From assembly GCA_946800325.1 (NCBI GenBank), contig OX326961.1, positions 42,498,215 through 42,562,214 of the forward strand: a DNA stretch of 64,000 bases. The letters are read 5' to 3'. The stretch comes from Luzula sylvatica (taxonomy: Eukaryota; Streptophyta; Magnoliopsida; Poales; Juncaceae). Positions 21,111 to 31,956 of the stretch are shown piece by piece. The number at the start of each line of letters is the position of its first letter. The first letter of the stretch is position 1. The translations under genes were made by a program, and so were the position numbers. A model generated the notes under the pieces. That model did no database searches, was not told where the DNA came from, and saw only the letters and a list, made by a program, of their open reading frames with translations.

Positions 21111-21518
21111 CTTTGCTTTGATATATTAATTTTTGCTTTTATATGTAATTCATGTTTTAATTAAAGGTGTCCAAGACATTTAATCATGTTTTGTTTAATA
21201 TTAATTTTTGCTTTTATATGTAATTTATGTTTTAATGATCATTAAAACTTTCATTTATTTTTTCAGTTAAAGGTGCCCAAGACATTTAATCTTTGCTTTC
21301 ATACAAGGTTAAAAGAGTTCGACTCGGAGCAAATGGAACGACCGAGCAAAGAATGTCGATGAGGAAAGCAATTTCGACGTTAAAGTTCGATTCTGAAATT
21401 GTCAATTTGGTTATAGAATATCATGATAATGACAACTCCACGTCTAGTAATATTTTTGATTGATTCTGAAATGGTCAATTCGATTATGCATTGTACCGAT
21501 TTATAACAGAGAAAGAAA

Positions 21519-23094
21519 TTAAATTCTACAAATTAAAAAAAAAAATACGCGTCCCAAAAAAAACGAAAAATAAATCCAAGCCTTCATCTTCTTCTTCTTC
21601 GACTTGGACTTGGACTTGGACTTGGATTGGGTCTTTTTATAATCGGGAACTTTAAACTCGGGCACGTCGCGGAGACCGAGTTTGGATAACACGAGACAAT
21701 ACGAGTCCCAATCTGTTCGTCTCAGATATTTCAGAAGTTTCTTTCTTCTCTGAACCATTTCTTGCAATCCCTTTTTCGAATGTTTATCCTGTACTCATTC
21801 GCAATAACAAAGTTTTCGATAAATTTTTTAGAATATTATGAATTTTTTTATGATTTTGTTTGTTTATACCTTTTTATGCAAAGCACCTGACAAATGCTTG
21901 ATTTTTGTCGTGAGCTGAGCCACTGCAATATACAAACGTAAAATATCAGAAATTAAAATTACAAAAATAATATAATAAAGATTACAATAAACAATAATAA
22001 TGTATCTGGATTCCAATTCAGATATTCGGTTCCGAAAATAAATACCATATTCGAATACAAATATATATACTTGATTTGTATACATATGCATATATCATAT
22101 TCATATATTTAACCAATTCTTATAATTCATATATGCATCGTCATATTTATTTATTTTATTTTATTTTTGTGTTTATTGGTTGTTTATACCTTGAACTCGA
22201 GCTGAACCACAGTCTGAATCAGACATTTTGAACTCGTCTCTGACTCTCTTGAGCTCGATTTTCATCTTCTGAGCTGAGGACATAATAAAAAAAATTATGT
22301 GCTTTTAGAACATACAATTGAGTCTGCAAAGAAAGAAAATAACAATAATAAAAAAAATTAAAATTAAGATTGAACATTGCAAAATTGAGAAAAGAACATA
22401 CAATTCTTCTTCTTATCATTGTCTTGGGTGAGACTGACGAGTGACTCTCTAAAATCACTAGATGAGAGACCATAAATGGTCGAGTCTTTCTTGAGTTTTC
22501 TCAGCTTTGCGAGCCTCTCATTCATCTCGGTCAAAGAAAACCCTTTCTTTTCGCTTTCCTCAGGCCTTACTTTCCTCAATTTCTCCCCCAATTCGGCCTC
22601 CGTGTACGATTTCAGAAACTCTGTCCTCAAACTGTTATCGTCTCCATCTTCCTTCCTCAACCCCTTCGCCTCCCTGCCGAATATCGAATCGGGGAGAGAA
22701 CCGCCAGATCCAAAAAGCGAGGATTGGCCTGAGTTGCCCTCTGCGAGATGGCTCCTGAGTGTCTCTTGGAGGGAACGAAGATTAAGAGGGTCATTTTGAC
22801 CTTGAGATGGGCGCTGGCGTAAGCTCTCTCTGATGGAATTGAAAGGAAGGACTTTGGAATCAGAATCAGACGGGTTGTTTCTCAAAAGTTCTTGAAAAGA
22901 GATGTTGGGGGAGAAGGAGGTGGCGGAGGAAGGGGCGCTTTGACGGTAGGAGGAAATTTTTTGCGAATGTCGTCAAAGGATGAAGAAGTGGTATCCGACG
23001 ACCCTCCCCTTTCATTCACGTTTAATCCTGATCTGATTCTTTTCTCGCTCTCCTTTCTTCTCGAATATGCCATGGAGACTCTTCTATTAGCCAT
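21519..23094 (-). CDS. uS15m: Mitochondrial small-subunit ribosomal protein uS15m, four exons, apparent frameshift
   Basis: Exons on the minus strand: 23094-22402, 22273-22190, 21922-21870 and 21788-21519. The last three form the uS15 domain: ELKRVRDEFKMSDSDCGSAR, VAQLTTKIKHLSGALHKK, then DKHSKKGLQEMVQRRKKLL with LRRTDWDSYCLVLSKLGLRD, the helix-loop signature that contacts small-subunit rRNA. The large first exon is the long Ser/Arg-rich N-terminal extension typical of plant mitochondrial S15 (Arabidopsis At1g15810 type). After FDDIRKK an A6 tract near 22960 (minus sense) separates two frames. One base must be gained to connect them, so this is either a null allele, a pseudogene or a base-calling error. 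The C-terminus carries an unusual Ser-Lys repeat and a hydrophobic tail after LGLRD. Confidence 0.82.
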
Positions 23095-23164
23095 TGCAGC
23101 ACTGATATTTTCACTCTCACAGAGAGATAGAGAGGAGAGTAAATGTTGTACTTGGGACTTGTAA

Positions 23165-23341
23165 TATCTTGGAAAAAAGAAAGATGACCTGTTGAATTTT
23201 GTTTCCGAAAATACCCTTTGCTAATTCAACTGTTGAGATTAAATTTTATAAAGATTAAATTTTACAAAAAAATTAGAAAAAATTGTGGTGTATGAAAGAA
23301 TAGCTCAAAAAGAAATTATGCACCAATCGTAGTAATACAAC
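23165..23341. other. Intergenic gap between uS15m 5' end and LINE
   Basis: This short AT-rich gap must hold the uS15m core promoter (reading minus). I see no clear TATA box. Confidence 0.35.
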
Positions 23342-23566
23342 TCAATCCATCAAATCAAAGGGTCCTTTGAAAAAGAGCTCAAAGAAATCCATTTCTAATA
23401 AAACAAATAAACGATTCTCTGATAGAGAAAATATACTAAACACACTTCGAGCTGAAAAAGCACAACAATTAGGGTTAACTGATGAAAGAATAGCTGAAAT
23501 CGAATCATTTTGTGGCTTACAAAGTATAAAAATTCCATCTGAAGATAATAGTCCAAATGATTGAAT
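23342..23566 (+). pseudogene. LINE ORF1 C-terminal fragment
   Basis: A 65-residue stretch, Lys-rich then with ERIAEIESFCGLQSIKI, aligns in order with the C-terminal EEIRKLCGLQPKKI region of the ORF1 in the LINE at 39.7-58.3 kb. That places it as the last part of an ORF1. It runs 5' to the endonuclease fragment, as expected. A 58-aa frame at 23613-23789 follows and may be a continuation or chance. Confidence 0.6.
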
Positions 23567-24229
23567 CATTTAATCATTTGATCACCATATTTTTCTATTT
23601 CAACTTTATTCAATGAAGTCTTTTTTTGCTACAAGCAACAAAGATCACACCCGTGTTCCTCAAATTACTCCATTCACAGACGAAGAGGCTCAGATGTTGA
23701 TAAATGATTGCAATATCTCCGAAACTGATTTGATCTTCATCTATGGAGAAGGTTGCATTAGCAAACGTCCACCTCTGAGTCCAAATTAAGATTTGATATG
23801 GCTTGGTTGTTTCAATTCATGTTTTTCTAGTATATTGTTTTGCCTAAGTTCAAGTTGTTATGTGTTTGTTTGGATTACTATGCTAAGATCTGAGTAAGAT
23901 CTGATCTAATTCTGGTTATGAACTCTTAATTAATATCTTTCTTCTTGCTTTACATATTTGACCTAGCCCATTTATCAGGCCAATTCTCAGTAATAGACCG
24001 TGTATTATAAAAAATAAAAAAAATAAAAAAAAAGGGGGAGGTGAGTGAAAGAACGAGCCCGCTAAATAAATCATGGGCCTATACCGACATAAAATGCAAA
24101 TGAGGGATCTGGTATTTTCTAAAAATAAAAATAACAAAAAGGGGCCTGCTTCTTATTTATTTATTTTTAAAAAAAAAAAATTCTAAGGGTTTAAACATCA
24201 CAGATGTTATCCTAATTAAAAAATAAAAT

Positions 24230-24276
24230 AAAATAAAATATATATAATAATAAAATATTTTTTTTTTAAAAAAAAG

Positions 24277-24314
<38 letters not shown>

Positions 24315-24410
24315 AATTAGTATATGTCTATACTTATATATAGATATTAATTTGAAAAAAAAAAATCTATACATAAAAAAAAAAAAAAAATAATAATAAT
24401 AATATATAAC

Positions 24411-24481
<71 letters not shown>
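24230..24481. repeat. AT-rich microsatellite block, (TA)n and A/T homopolymers
   Basis: An (AT)n run at about 24279-24311, A- and T-homopolymers, (TAA)n, and a 60-bp (TA)n at 24419-24481. Spurious frames here encode Tyr-Ile repeats. The block splits the decayed LINE. Confidence 0.95.
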
Positions 24482-24485
<4 letters not shown>

Positions 24486-24722
24486 CCCCAGGGGGGCCAC
24501 TAGAAATATGATATGAGGCTATGTCTCATTTTGATTCCTTCATCTATATAAGGAGTTATTTGAACTCATAACACATTCTATCTCCAACAAGAAACGAGTC
24601 TCTCAAATACACACCTCCTCTTAACATTTTATAAGCTCACCATTCCACCATTATCACACTTGCACCTCCTTTGACGTACCTTTGGAGTACGAATCTAACT
24701 TATCCCTTTTATACTTCCACAT

Positions 24723-25433
24723 ATGACCAACAATTTAAATTTGCTTTCATGGAATGTCCGTGGTATGGGTGATAGTCATAAAAGGAATTTGATCAAGGCA
24801 TATGTATACGAGAAGCACAAGTTGAAATCATTTGCCTACAAGAAACCAAATGGGCGGAGCCAACAATATTTGATCTCAAAACAGTCGCAACATATAAATT
24901 CAGGCAAGTCCGTTTTTTACGTGCTGAAAATACTAAAGGTGGCCGATTAACTGCCATTCTCCAAAAAGTTTTCTATCTTAAATAGCTCTCATACCAGATA
25001 CAACTTAGTCACTCAAATACAATTACAAAATCAAAATACGATCACTATTATCAACACCTACGGGCCCACGAGATATGATCTAAAACTTGAGTACATCTCA
25101 GATTTATCTAATCAAGTATCCCAAATATCTGAGCCACTTTTGATAGTTGGTGATTTTAATCTGTTACGTTCATCTTCGGAAACAACGGGTCAACCACATC
25201 CCCCACAAATAACATCACTGTTTAATGAGTTCATAGCAAATAATGGACTTACAGAAATTCAATTACAAGGCAGAAGTTTCACCTATAATAACAAAAGACA
25301 AAATCCCACATTTTCAAAGTTAGACAGAATACTTACAAGCCAACACTGGCTTAATTCATCTTACACTCTGCTATTATCTCCTCTTAATGGTCTCACATCT
25401 GATCATATACCTCTAAAATTCAGCTGTAATTAA
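24723..25433 (+). pseudogene. LINE endonuclease domain, frameshifted
   Basis: It begins MTNNLNLLSWNVRGMG, the start motif of plant L1 endonucleases (exo/endo/phosphatase fold that nicks target DNA). After about 32 residues the frame shifts, then shifts again before VGDFNLLRSSSETTG. FSKLDRILTS and SDHIPLKF near the end are the conserved C-terminal motifs. At least two frame breaks make it non-functional. Confidence 0.85.
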
Positions 25434-26911
25434 ACGTAATGAGAAGAAAATAAATCTTTTCAGATTTGAGAGGTACTGGCAGCTGAGTCATGAATACAAC
25501 TCGATACTCCAAAAAGCATGGACTACTACACAGAAAGATAATGCAGCCAGTTATACGGAGATATACATTAACAAACTCAATGAGACCAAAAGAGACCTAA
25601 CATTGTGGGCCAAAGATAAATTCAAAAACTCAGATACGTATCTCCAACGTTGTAAACTTTGTATTACAACTTTAGAGGCATGGGAAGAGACTCGGTTACT
25701 TAATAAACCTGAACTGGATTTAAGAAATAAACTACGTAAAATAGCTCATTACCTTAGCCAGATTCAGGAACACAAATGGCAGCAAAGATCTAGCTGCAAT
25801 TGGTTAAAGATGGGAAATAATAATACAAAGTACTTTCACGCTTTAGCATCATCCAACCAACACCAAAATGCTATATATGAGCAAATCAATAACATTTTCA
25901 CAACCTTCTATTCCACTCTAATAGGCCAAGCCTCCGTTCTTTCTACTCAACTCACAAATCTCTCAATCCCGAACATTGATAATAGAATTACATGCAATTC
26001 TAACCTCGATGCCAACTTTACCACATCGGAAATCGACGCAGCTGTACATGATCTACAAAGGGGTAAATCGTGTGGACCGGATGGCATACCAGTCGAGTTT
26101 TTCCAGCATTCTTGGGATCTTATGAAATATGACATATACGGTTTATTTAATGACTTTGCATTGCTAAAAATTAACATGCGCAGATTAAATAAATATGTCA
26201 TTGTCTTAATTCCAAAAAAACCCAATCCAAGTGAAATACACGACTTTCGACCTATAAGTATAATCTCGATGCCAATTAAATTCATAACAAAAGTTCTGGA
26301 CAATAGATTACAATCTATATTACCGATCATTATATCCAGATGCCAGACTGCTTTCATCAAGGGTAGATCGATAGTAGAATGTTTCCTAGTAACAAGGGAA
26401 ATTCTATCTAATTATCATAAGAAAAAAAAATACCCACAATTTTATTAAAATTAGATTTTAAGAAAGCCTTTGATTGTGTATCTTGGGACTTTCTGAAATA
26501 CATTTTAAGTCAAAAAGGATTCTCGAAGAAATGGATTGATTGGATCCTCCTCATACTAAAAACCTCTAGATCATGTATACAGACAAATGGTGTCCGTGGT
26601 ACATATTTTAATCACAAGAGAGGGTTACGTCAAGGTGACCCTCTGTCACCAATGCTTTTCAATATAGTGGTAGATGTTCTACAAGTTATCATTAAAAATC
26701 TCGCCTCATGCTTTGATAACCATATAATACTAGCTCCCCAGACATTACAATATGCCGATGACACATTACTCTTTCTGGAAGCCACATATAATAATATTAA
26801 ATGCATAGCACATGCTATTTCAACCTTCTCTAAGATATCAGGACTTGAAGTAAATTGGAACAAGTCGTGTTACATCCCCATCTCAGTACACCTCAGGAAC
26901 TGCACGAAATA
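25434..26911 (+). pseudogene. LINE reverse transcriptase domain, frameshifted
   Basis: Conserved RT blocks are present in order: GKSCGPDGIPVEFF, LIPKKPNPSEIHDFRPIS, QTAFIKGRSI, then (after a break in an A-rich tract near 26430) LDFKKAFD, RGLRQGDPLSPMLF and the catalytic YADD at about 26753. An N-terminal linker with a WLKMGNNNTKYFHA motif precedes them, as in other plant L1 elements. The break after KKKK and the truncation after residue VHLRN disrupt the protein, although catalytic aspartates are retained. Confidence 0.88.
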
Positions 26912-27203
26912 ATCACATCCATTTTGTGATGTAATGCTAAATCATTACCAATAATTTATCTTGGAATACCACTTTCATATAAGAAACCAACAAGAATCAC
27001 ATTCCAACCTCTTGTAGATAAAATTTCAAATAAAATCAATCTATGGCAGAGCTCAACTCTATCTCTTGGGGGCAGAATTACACTAATTAAAGCAGTTCTA
27101 CATGCTCTACCTACATACTACATGCAGATTTTCTTACTTCCAAAATGGTTGCTAACTAAAATAACCTCATTAATAAGAGCATTCTTTTGTGTGTGTGTGT
27201 GGT

Positions 27204-27243
<40 letters not shown>

Positions 27244-28019
27244 AAGATAAAATACTGGGAGGCAAATGCTTAGCCAGATGGGAAAATGTAACTTTACCGA
27301 AAGCAAATGGAGGAATGGGGCTCACGTGTTTAGATACACAAAATAAGAGTCTCTTGATTAAATGGCTCTTCAAATTAGATTTTGAAAGAGATGCCTTATG
27401 GACTGAATACATAAAGAAAATATACGGTATCACAGACTCAAACATTATCCAACCTAACTCTTCAAAATTTGTCTCTTACTTTGTCAAAGACCTTGCTAAA
27501 CTAAACTCTATATACAAAACTTGGAAAAGCATTAAATTTGCTCCTCACAATCAAACAAACATGACACAAACAACCACAATCTTTAAAAACAAGGAAATCT
27601 ATAATTTCATTATAAATCCGGGAGTCCGGGTATCATGGGTACCCAAATTATTCAGCCTAAAAATACCACTGAAAGTTAGGCTGTTTCTATGGTTGGCAAT
27701 TCGACAAAAGATTTTAACACAGGATGCATTAATGCAAAGAGGATGGCAGCACATATCTGCATGTATCTTATGCGGAGAAAATGTAGAAACGGTTGATCAC
27801 TTATTCGTTGGTTGTGTCTTCACGAAGGATTGCTATCAACGAGTCGGAATAAAAATCGAAGAAAACAAAAGTATGATAGAAAATTGGGAAAAGATACATA
27901 AAAAAACAAAATCCCAACAACGAGATGAAGCCGACTATGAAGAAACGATTATTTGGGCAGCCACAGTATGGTCCATTTGGAAGGAGAGAAATAATCGAAT
28001 CTTCAATAAAAAAAGCTAG
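26912..28019 (+). pseudogene. LINE RT connection and zf-RVT domain
   Basis: It continues the RT frame with broken segments to 27200, then an open frame from a G-homopolymer to 28019. GGKCLARWENV, LKIPLKVRLFLWLAIRQKIL, a Cys-His cluster (CILCGENVETVDHLFVGC) and WSIWKERNNRIF are the zf-RVT landmarks found at the C-terminus of plant LINE ORF2. The reading frame through the G39 tract codes only Gly and is not original sequence. Confidence 0.85.
27204..27242 (+). repeat. G39 homopolymer inside LINE ORF2
   Basis: Thirty-nine consecutive G residues, preceded by a (GT)n run at 27187-27203. It lies where the RT-associated region would read R-A-F-L-W-G-G. It could be an expansion of Gly codons or an assembly artefact. 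Confidence 0.95.
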
Positions 28020-28526
28020 AATGTCTATCCCAATGTCCCAGGAAATATTAAAGTTACTGAGTTTTTGGAAATTAGGATAGCAAGCTTTATGCGCAATGAT
28101 CTTGTAATACTTGTATACTTATTTAATATCAATAAAGAACTCCCCATGAGATTATTAGCTCAAGAGTTATCACTAATTTGCTCTGAAAAGAGAATATCAA
28201 ATGTATGCACTCTATTACAATTTCTATGCACAAACTACTCTTAAAGAGGGGAAAAAATCAGAAAAAACCCCAAACCAAACAAAATTTATTGATCAACTAT
28301 TCAAATTTTGAATTTGAAAACACGAATTTCAAGTCAAAAACTAATCCTATATCTCCTACATGTTAGCCAATAGTCAAAGTGGTCTATTTACTTCACATCC
28401 TGAAAAAATCAAAGTCGATAATCAATAATTATCAACAAATCAACATAATACATTGTCAATGTATACAAATATAAATAAATGAATAATTAATTAATTACCT
28501 CTAAACTAGAAAAAACTCGAGCTTCG
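28020..28526. other. Spacer between LINE and NFRKB-like gene
   Basis: AT-rich. It probably includes the 3' UTR of the NFRKB-like gene (reading minus) and the LINE 3' remnant. No other feature was seen. Confidence 0.5.
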
Positions 28527-31500
28527 TCACAACAAACTCGCATTGAAAAACCCTACTCGTCTCTGCCCTTCAAACTGTCCTACCAATTCTCCGTTCCCCT
28601 GACCCGCTCCACCCGTTTCATTCATCTCTAACCCAAATAAATTCTCCCGACCCGCCTGACCCGTTTCATCAATCCGTAACCCAAATAAATTCTCCCGACC
28701 CGCCTGACCCATTTCTTCCTCCCTTAACCCAAACAGGTTTTCCTGACCCGCATGACCCGTTTCATCCATCCGTAACCCAAATAAATTCTCCTGACCCGTT
28801 TGACCCGTTTCATTCATCCGTAACCCAAACAGGTTCTCCTGACCCGTTTGAATCCCAACCACATCCTCACTACCGACATCATGACCGATATTCTCGGCCA
28901 CAACGACAGGTGGCGCATCAAGATCCGCGCCTTCGTCCTCCTCCTTCTTAGTGGCAGGTTTCTTCCACCTCTTGGTACTCGAGTTCCCATCGTCTTCGAA
29001 ATCCTCCTCCTCTCTCTCTCTATGCAAATAAACCCACAATTTCCTCTCCGAGTCGAACCTGACGCATGGGTCCTCCTGATAATGCAACCGATCCAACGCG
29101 CCGCTAACCACCTCGCTGATCTTCTCGTCGCTGACATCATCGACGACGAATTGCGAGTCCCGAATCAACGTGCACACGTCAGCCCTCGTCCCGATACTCC
29201 CGGGCAATCTCGAGGCCGCGTCTCTGACGAGGCACAGGATTGTGACATGTGGCGGCCTGTCAGACTTCAGCATGAAATGGTCCCGTGCTTTCTTGCTCGC
29301 TTTTTTGCCGCTCGCTCTGCTGAGCGGAGCCACGGTTGACTTTCGACCGTCCGTGGCGGTGTAGAAGAACGCTCTGTCTGGAATGGAGTAGCGAATCGAT
29401 TCTTCTTTTTGGAAATAGGATTTCGTCTCGAGCGAAGAAGGGGGGATCGTGAATTGGGACTTGAGAGATTTGATGTCTTTGAATCGGTCCTTTTCATCGA
29501 GGTTCGCGTGGATCGCGACAGGTGGCGAACCGAGTCCGCCTAGCTTTTTTAGGGTTTCTTCGCCTTGTTTTAGCCAGTTGGCGAAGGAGTCGACGAGTTT
29601 GACGAGGGATTTGTGTGGGAGGCCCCACGAATCCGGGGTGGTTGAGGATGACTCTTCTCCATTTGGGGGGTCTTCTCCAGTAATTGGTTGAGTGACTGGA
29701 CCTGTCCAGTAGTATGATTTGTTCGAGCTTGAATAAAAGGCGAGTGGCTTCCAAGATTTTATGCCGAGTGGGGCTTGCTTTGACGAGAGAATTTTGAGTA
29801 CGCCTCGAATCAGATCGTTGAGTGGTTCTTGAGCGGTAAGGATGGACGGGTCTAACGGGTCGGATATGACCCGCTCCGCGATTTCCTTTACCGATACCGG
29901 TACATTAGTACCATCATCATTGTTATTATCGTTTGTGGCGTTTAGCAATGCCTTGCGAACTGAAGAGAGGAGATGGATGAGAGAAAAAGAGAAATCTTTA
30001 TGAATGGAAGGTTTTATCGGGACATAAGCCTTTTTGGGAGGATCTACTGCCGGTACGATAACCTCCTCTTCTTTAACCGCTTCAGTCGATACCAGTACCG
30101 GTACCGGTGAAACTGGTTCGACCGGTACCGTTTCGGGTTTCTTTCGAACCCTTTTGGTCTTTTTGACATTTGATTCCTCGGTTTGTTCTGCTTTTACCGG
30201 CTCTTTTCGCTTTCTCTTTTTGGCGGTATCTTCGGTACCAGAAATTGGGGTTTTCTTTTTCCGCCTCTTTAACGGCTTTTCACCCTCTTGCAAAATAGGT
30301 ATTTCAACCAAATTATTATCATTCTCAATTGTTTCCAATTTTGGAATGTTGTTGTTGTTGTCGTTATCATTCTCATTTATACTATTTATAGCCACATTAA
30401 CATTCTCTGATTTTCTCTTTCTTCCTCCTTTACGACCACGTGGAATTACTTTCTTCTCCATTTTATCTTTCTTCTCCATCTTTTTCTTTTTCTCCGTTTT
30501 GGCTTTCTTTTCCATTTTAACGGTCTTCTCCTTTTCCTTCTCCTTCTTCACCAATTTCTTTGGTTTTTCTGGTTCAGTAGCTCTGAGTTTTGGGGACAAA
30601 TCTGATTCGGTTTCTTCGCTTTTATTCGGCGAATTATTCAATTCCGGACTCGGAAGATTAATACCATCCCCATTAGTCCAATTTTGCTTACTGCCACTTT
30701 TACCTTTTGGTCCCTTGAGTTTTGAATTCGAATTCTTCTTGTTTTTGCAAGGTTTATTCATCGATCCAAACTCTAATCTACTCTTCATCTTACCTAAAGA
30801 TTTGTGCAAACCATCATCAAATTGGATACTTCTCCCCCCTGATTTCCCAATTTTGGCAAGCCCTAAATTCGAATTACGCCCTTTAGGAAATTTATTCGCT
30901 GATTTCTCTCTAAATCCACCATTAACAAAATCTTTCCCCAAATTGAACTTATCGAATTCAAACGTATTATCCGAGTCGCTATTTTCAAACTCCGATTCTG
31001 ATTTATAACCTGATTCGGTTTCGATTTCCAATTCGGTGCTTTCATCACTCTCGTTTCCTAAAGACTCTTGATTTCTAATTATATTCACAAATCTAATCCT
31101 TTCTTCTACTCCATAACTTTCATCGCAGTTTTGCATTGCCTCTTTAATGCTCAAAATTCGACCAACCATTGAATCCTGGTAATTTCGTAAATTACAGTAA
31201 TACCCTCGTTTTTTCACAAAATTCATCCCTTTTCGATAAAGCACCACTCGAGGATCCAACTGTCCGCCCTTTAACTGTTCGAAGAATTGCATCATAGGGC
31301 TCCCGAAATTAAAGTTCGCACCTTGAAGTAACTCAACGAGAGTATCAACGAAGGTTGCTTCATCCATGTCGGGTAAATACTTGGCCAATTCAAACCGATC
31401 AGAATCAGACAAGAGATCGTTCCATGTATCAATTGATAGAATTCCACTCAGATTAGGAAGTTCACAAAGGTCGATAGGCAAAGCTAGGGTTCGATTACCG

Positions 31501-31703
31501 ACTTGGCACAATTCAGTGCCGGGCTCAATGAAACTCGTAATATCATGCTCGTCAGACTCCATGCCGGAATCCAAATCCGAAGTATCTGATGAAGATGGTG
31601 GCATGACCACTGGGTCGCCGTCTTCTGATTCCATCTGTGGCGAGAAATCGTCCCCGCCATTCTGCGATGACTCCGCTACTCCGTTGCTTCGCATAATCGC
31701 CAT
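28527..31703 (-). CDS. NFRKB: NFRKB-like protein, putative INO80 chromatin-remodelling complex subunit
   Basis: A 1058-aa single-exon frame with ATG at 31703. The frame is open a further 70 codons upstream, but that part is a pyrimidine-rich leader and MAIMRSNG is the natural start. An N-terminal acidic stretch is followed by a DEUBAD-type domain at about residues 75-148 (LPIDLCELPNLSGILSIDTW... to FFEQLKGG) and a KGMNFVKKRGYYCNLRNYQD segment. A long Lys-rich, disordered middle (about 330-560) follows. Near 810-910 is the NFRKB winged-helix region (PPHVTILCLVRDAASRLPGS, RADVCTLIRDSQFV, YQEDPCVRFDSERKLWVYLH). The tail has 17-aa repeats. In animals and plants the family is an INO80-complex component in the nucleus. 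Length is somewhat below Arabidopsis At3g45830. Confidence 0.9.
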   Translation of the reverse strand: MAIMRSNGVAESSQNGGDDFSPQMESEDGDPVVMPPSSSDTSDLDSGMESDEHDITSFIEPGTELCQVGNRTLALPIDLCELPNLSGILSIDTWNDLLSDSDRFELAKYLPDMDEATFVDTLVELLQGANFNFGSPMMQFFEQLKGGQLDPRVVLYRKGMNFVKKRGYYCNLRNYQDSMVGRILSIKEAMQNCDESYGVEERIRFVNIIRNQESLGNESDESTELEIETESGYKSESEFENSDSDNTFEFDKFNLGKDFVNGGFREKSANKFPKGRNSNLGLAKIGKSGGRSIQFDDGLHKSLGKMKSRLEFGSMNKPCKNKKNSNSKLKGPKGKSGSKQNWTNGDGINLPSPELNNSPNKSEETESDLSPKLRATEPEKPKKLVKKEKEKEKTVKMEKKAKTEKKKKMEKKDKMEKKVIPRGRKGGRKRKSENVNVAINSINENDNDNNNNIPKLETIENDNNLVEIPILQEGEKPLKRRKKKTPISGTEDTAKKRKRKEPVKAEQTEESNVKKTKRVRKKPETVPVEPVSPVPVLVSTEAVKEEEVIVPAVDPPKKAYVPIKPSIHKDFSFSLIHLLSSVRKALLNATNDNNNDDGTNVPVSVKEIAERVISDPLDPSILTAQEPLNDLIRGVLKILSSKQAPLGIKSWKPLAFYSSSNKSYYWTGPVTQPITGEDPPNGEESSSTTPDSWGLPHKSLVKLVDSFANWLKQGEETLKKLGGLGSPPVAIHANLDEKDRFKDIKSLKSQFTIPPSSLETKSYFQKEESIRYSIPDRAFFYTATDGRKSTVAPLSRASGKKASKKARDHFMLKSDRPPHVTILCLVRDAASRLPGSIGTRADVCTLIRDSQFVVDDVSDEKISEVVSGALDRLHYQEDPCVRFDSERKLWVYLHREREEEDFEDDGNSSTKRWKKPATKKEEDEGADLDAPPVVVAENIGHDVGSEDVVGIQTGQENLFGLRMNETGQTGQENLFGLRMDETGHAGQENLFGLREEEMGQAGRENLFGLRIDETGQAGRENLFGLEMNETGGAGQGNGELVGQFEGQRRVGFFNASLL
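28606..28860 (-). repeat. Five tandem 17-aa repeats in the NFRKB-like C-terminus
   Basis: About 51-bp units encode variants of GQENLFGLRMDETGQT, five copies, slightly diverged (QEN/REN, LRM/LRE/LRI/LEM). Conservation of the ENLFGL core while other positions vary suggests selection on the motif rather than fresh slippage. Confidence 0.85.
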
Positions 31704-31956
31704 TTGCAGAGAATTCAATATGAGGATTTCGAAAGAGATGAACTTAGTAGAAACCCTAGAGAGAAAGAGATGTGGAGAGGAGTAAAATAAAGAAAGCAAA
31801 ACTACTTGCGACTTGCGAGTTTTGAGAGAGAAGAGATGGAGATTGCTGAAGGAGAAGAAACGAAACGGGTTTCGGATGCTTATTTTTCTCGTCGACTCCA
31901 ATTCGATAATCACATTACCGAATACAAGTGAAGTATCAACTTCATTCGGATTCAGG

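Larger units (their letters stand above)
19860..21518. other. Intergenic region with one MITE and one diverged repeat
   Basis: Apart from the MITE at 20225-20655 and the repeat near 20955-21110, no gene is supported. Short phrases such as GGAAGAAAGGTGCTTATGG near 20044 followed by an open stretch look exon-like, but I could not build a gene. Confidence 0.45.
23342..28019 (+). mobile_element. Decayed L1-type LINE, plus strand, 5'-truncated
   Basis: Pieces occur in canonical LINE order: ORF1 C-terminus (23342-23564), apurinic endonuclease (24723-25433), reverse transcriptase (25434-26911) and zf-RVT (27243-28019), separated by frameshifts and stops. About 1.1 kb of AT microsatellite-rich sequence sits between ORF1 and the endonuclease, much longer than the roughly 325 bp in the other LINE. 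It probably grew by microsatellite expansion or insertion. The 5' portion of ORF1 is missing. No poly(A) tail or target duplication was found at the 3' side, so boundaries are those of recognisable coding sequence. Confidence 0.85.

Noticed and set aside
23613..23789. 58-aa frame between the LINE ORF1 fragment and endonuclease
   Set aside because: A start and stop exist, but no motif, homology or support for expression. It could be LINE sequence or chance.
24216..24500. Tyr-Ile-rich ORF
   Set aside because: Artefact of (TA)n tracts.
13529..28019. One LINE interrupted between 15.6 and 23.3 kb, joining the ORF1 at 13.5 kb to the RT at 25 kb
   Set aside because: A host uS15m gene and a hAT element with its own target duplication lie between. 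The 23.3-kb fragment has its own ORF1 end. Two independent LINEs is the simpler reading.
30034..31008. 324-aa plus-strand ORF with Phe/Ser-rich sequence
   Set aside because: It is the antisense shadow of the NFRKB-like gene, open because of biased Lys/Glu codons on the other strand.
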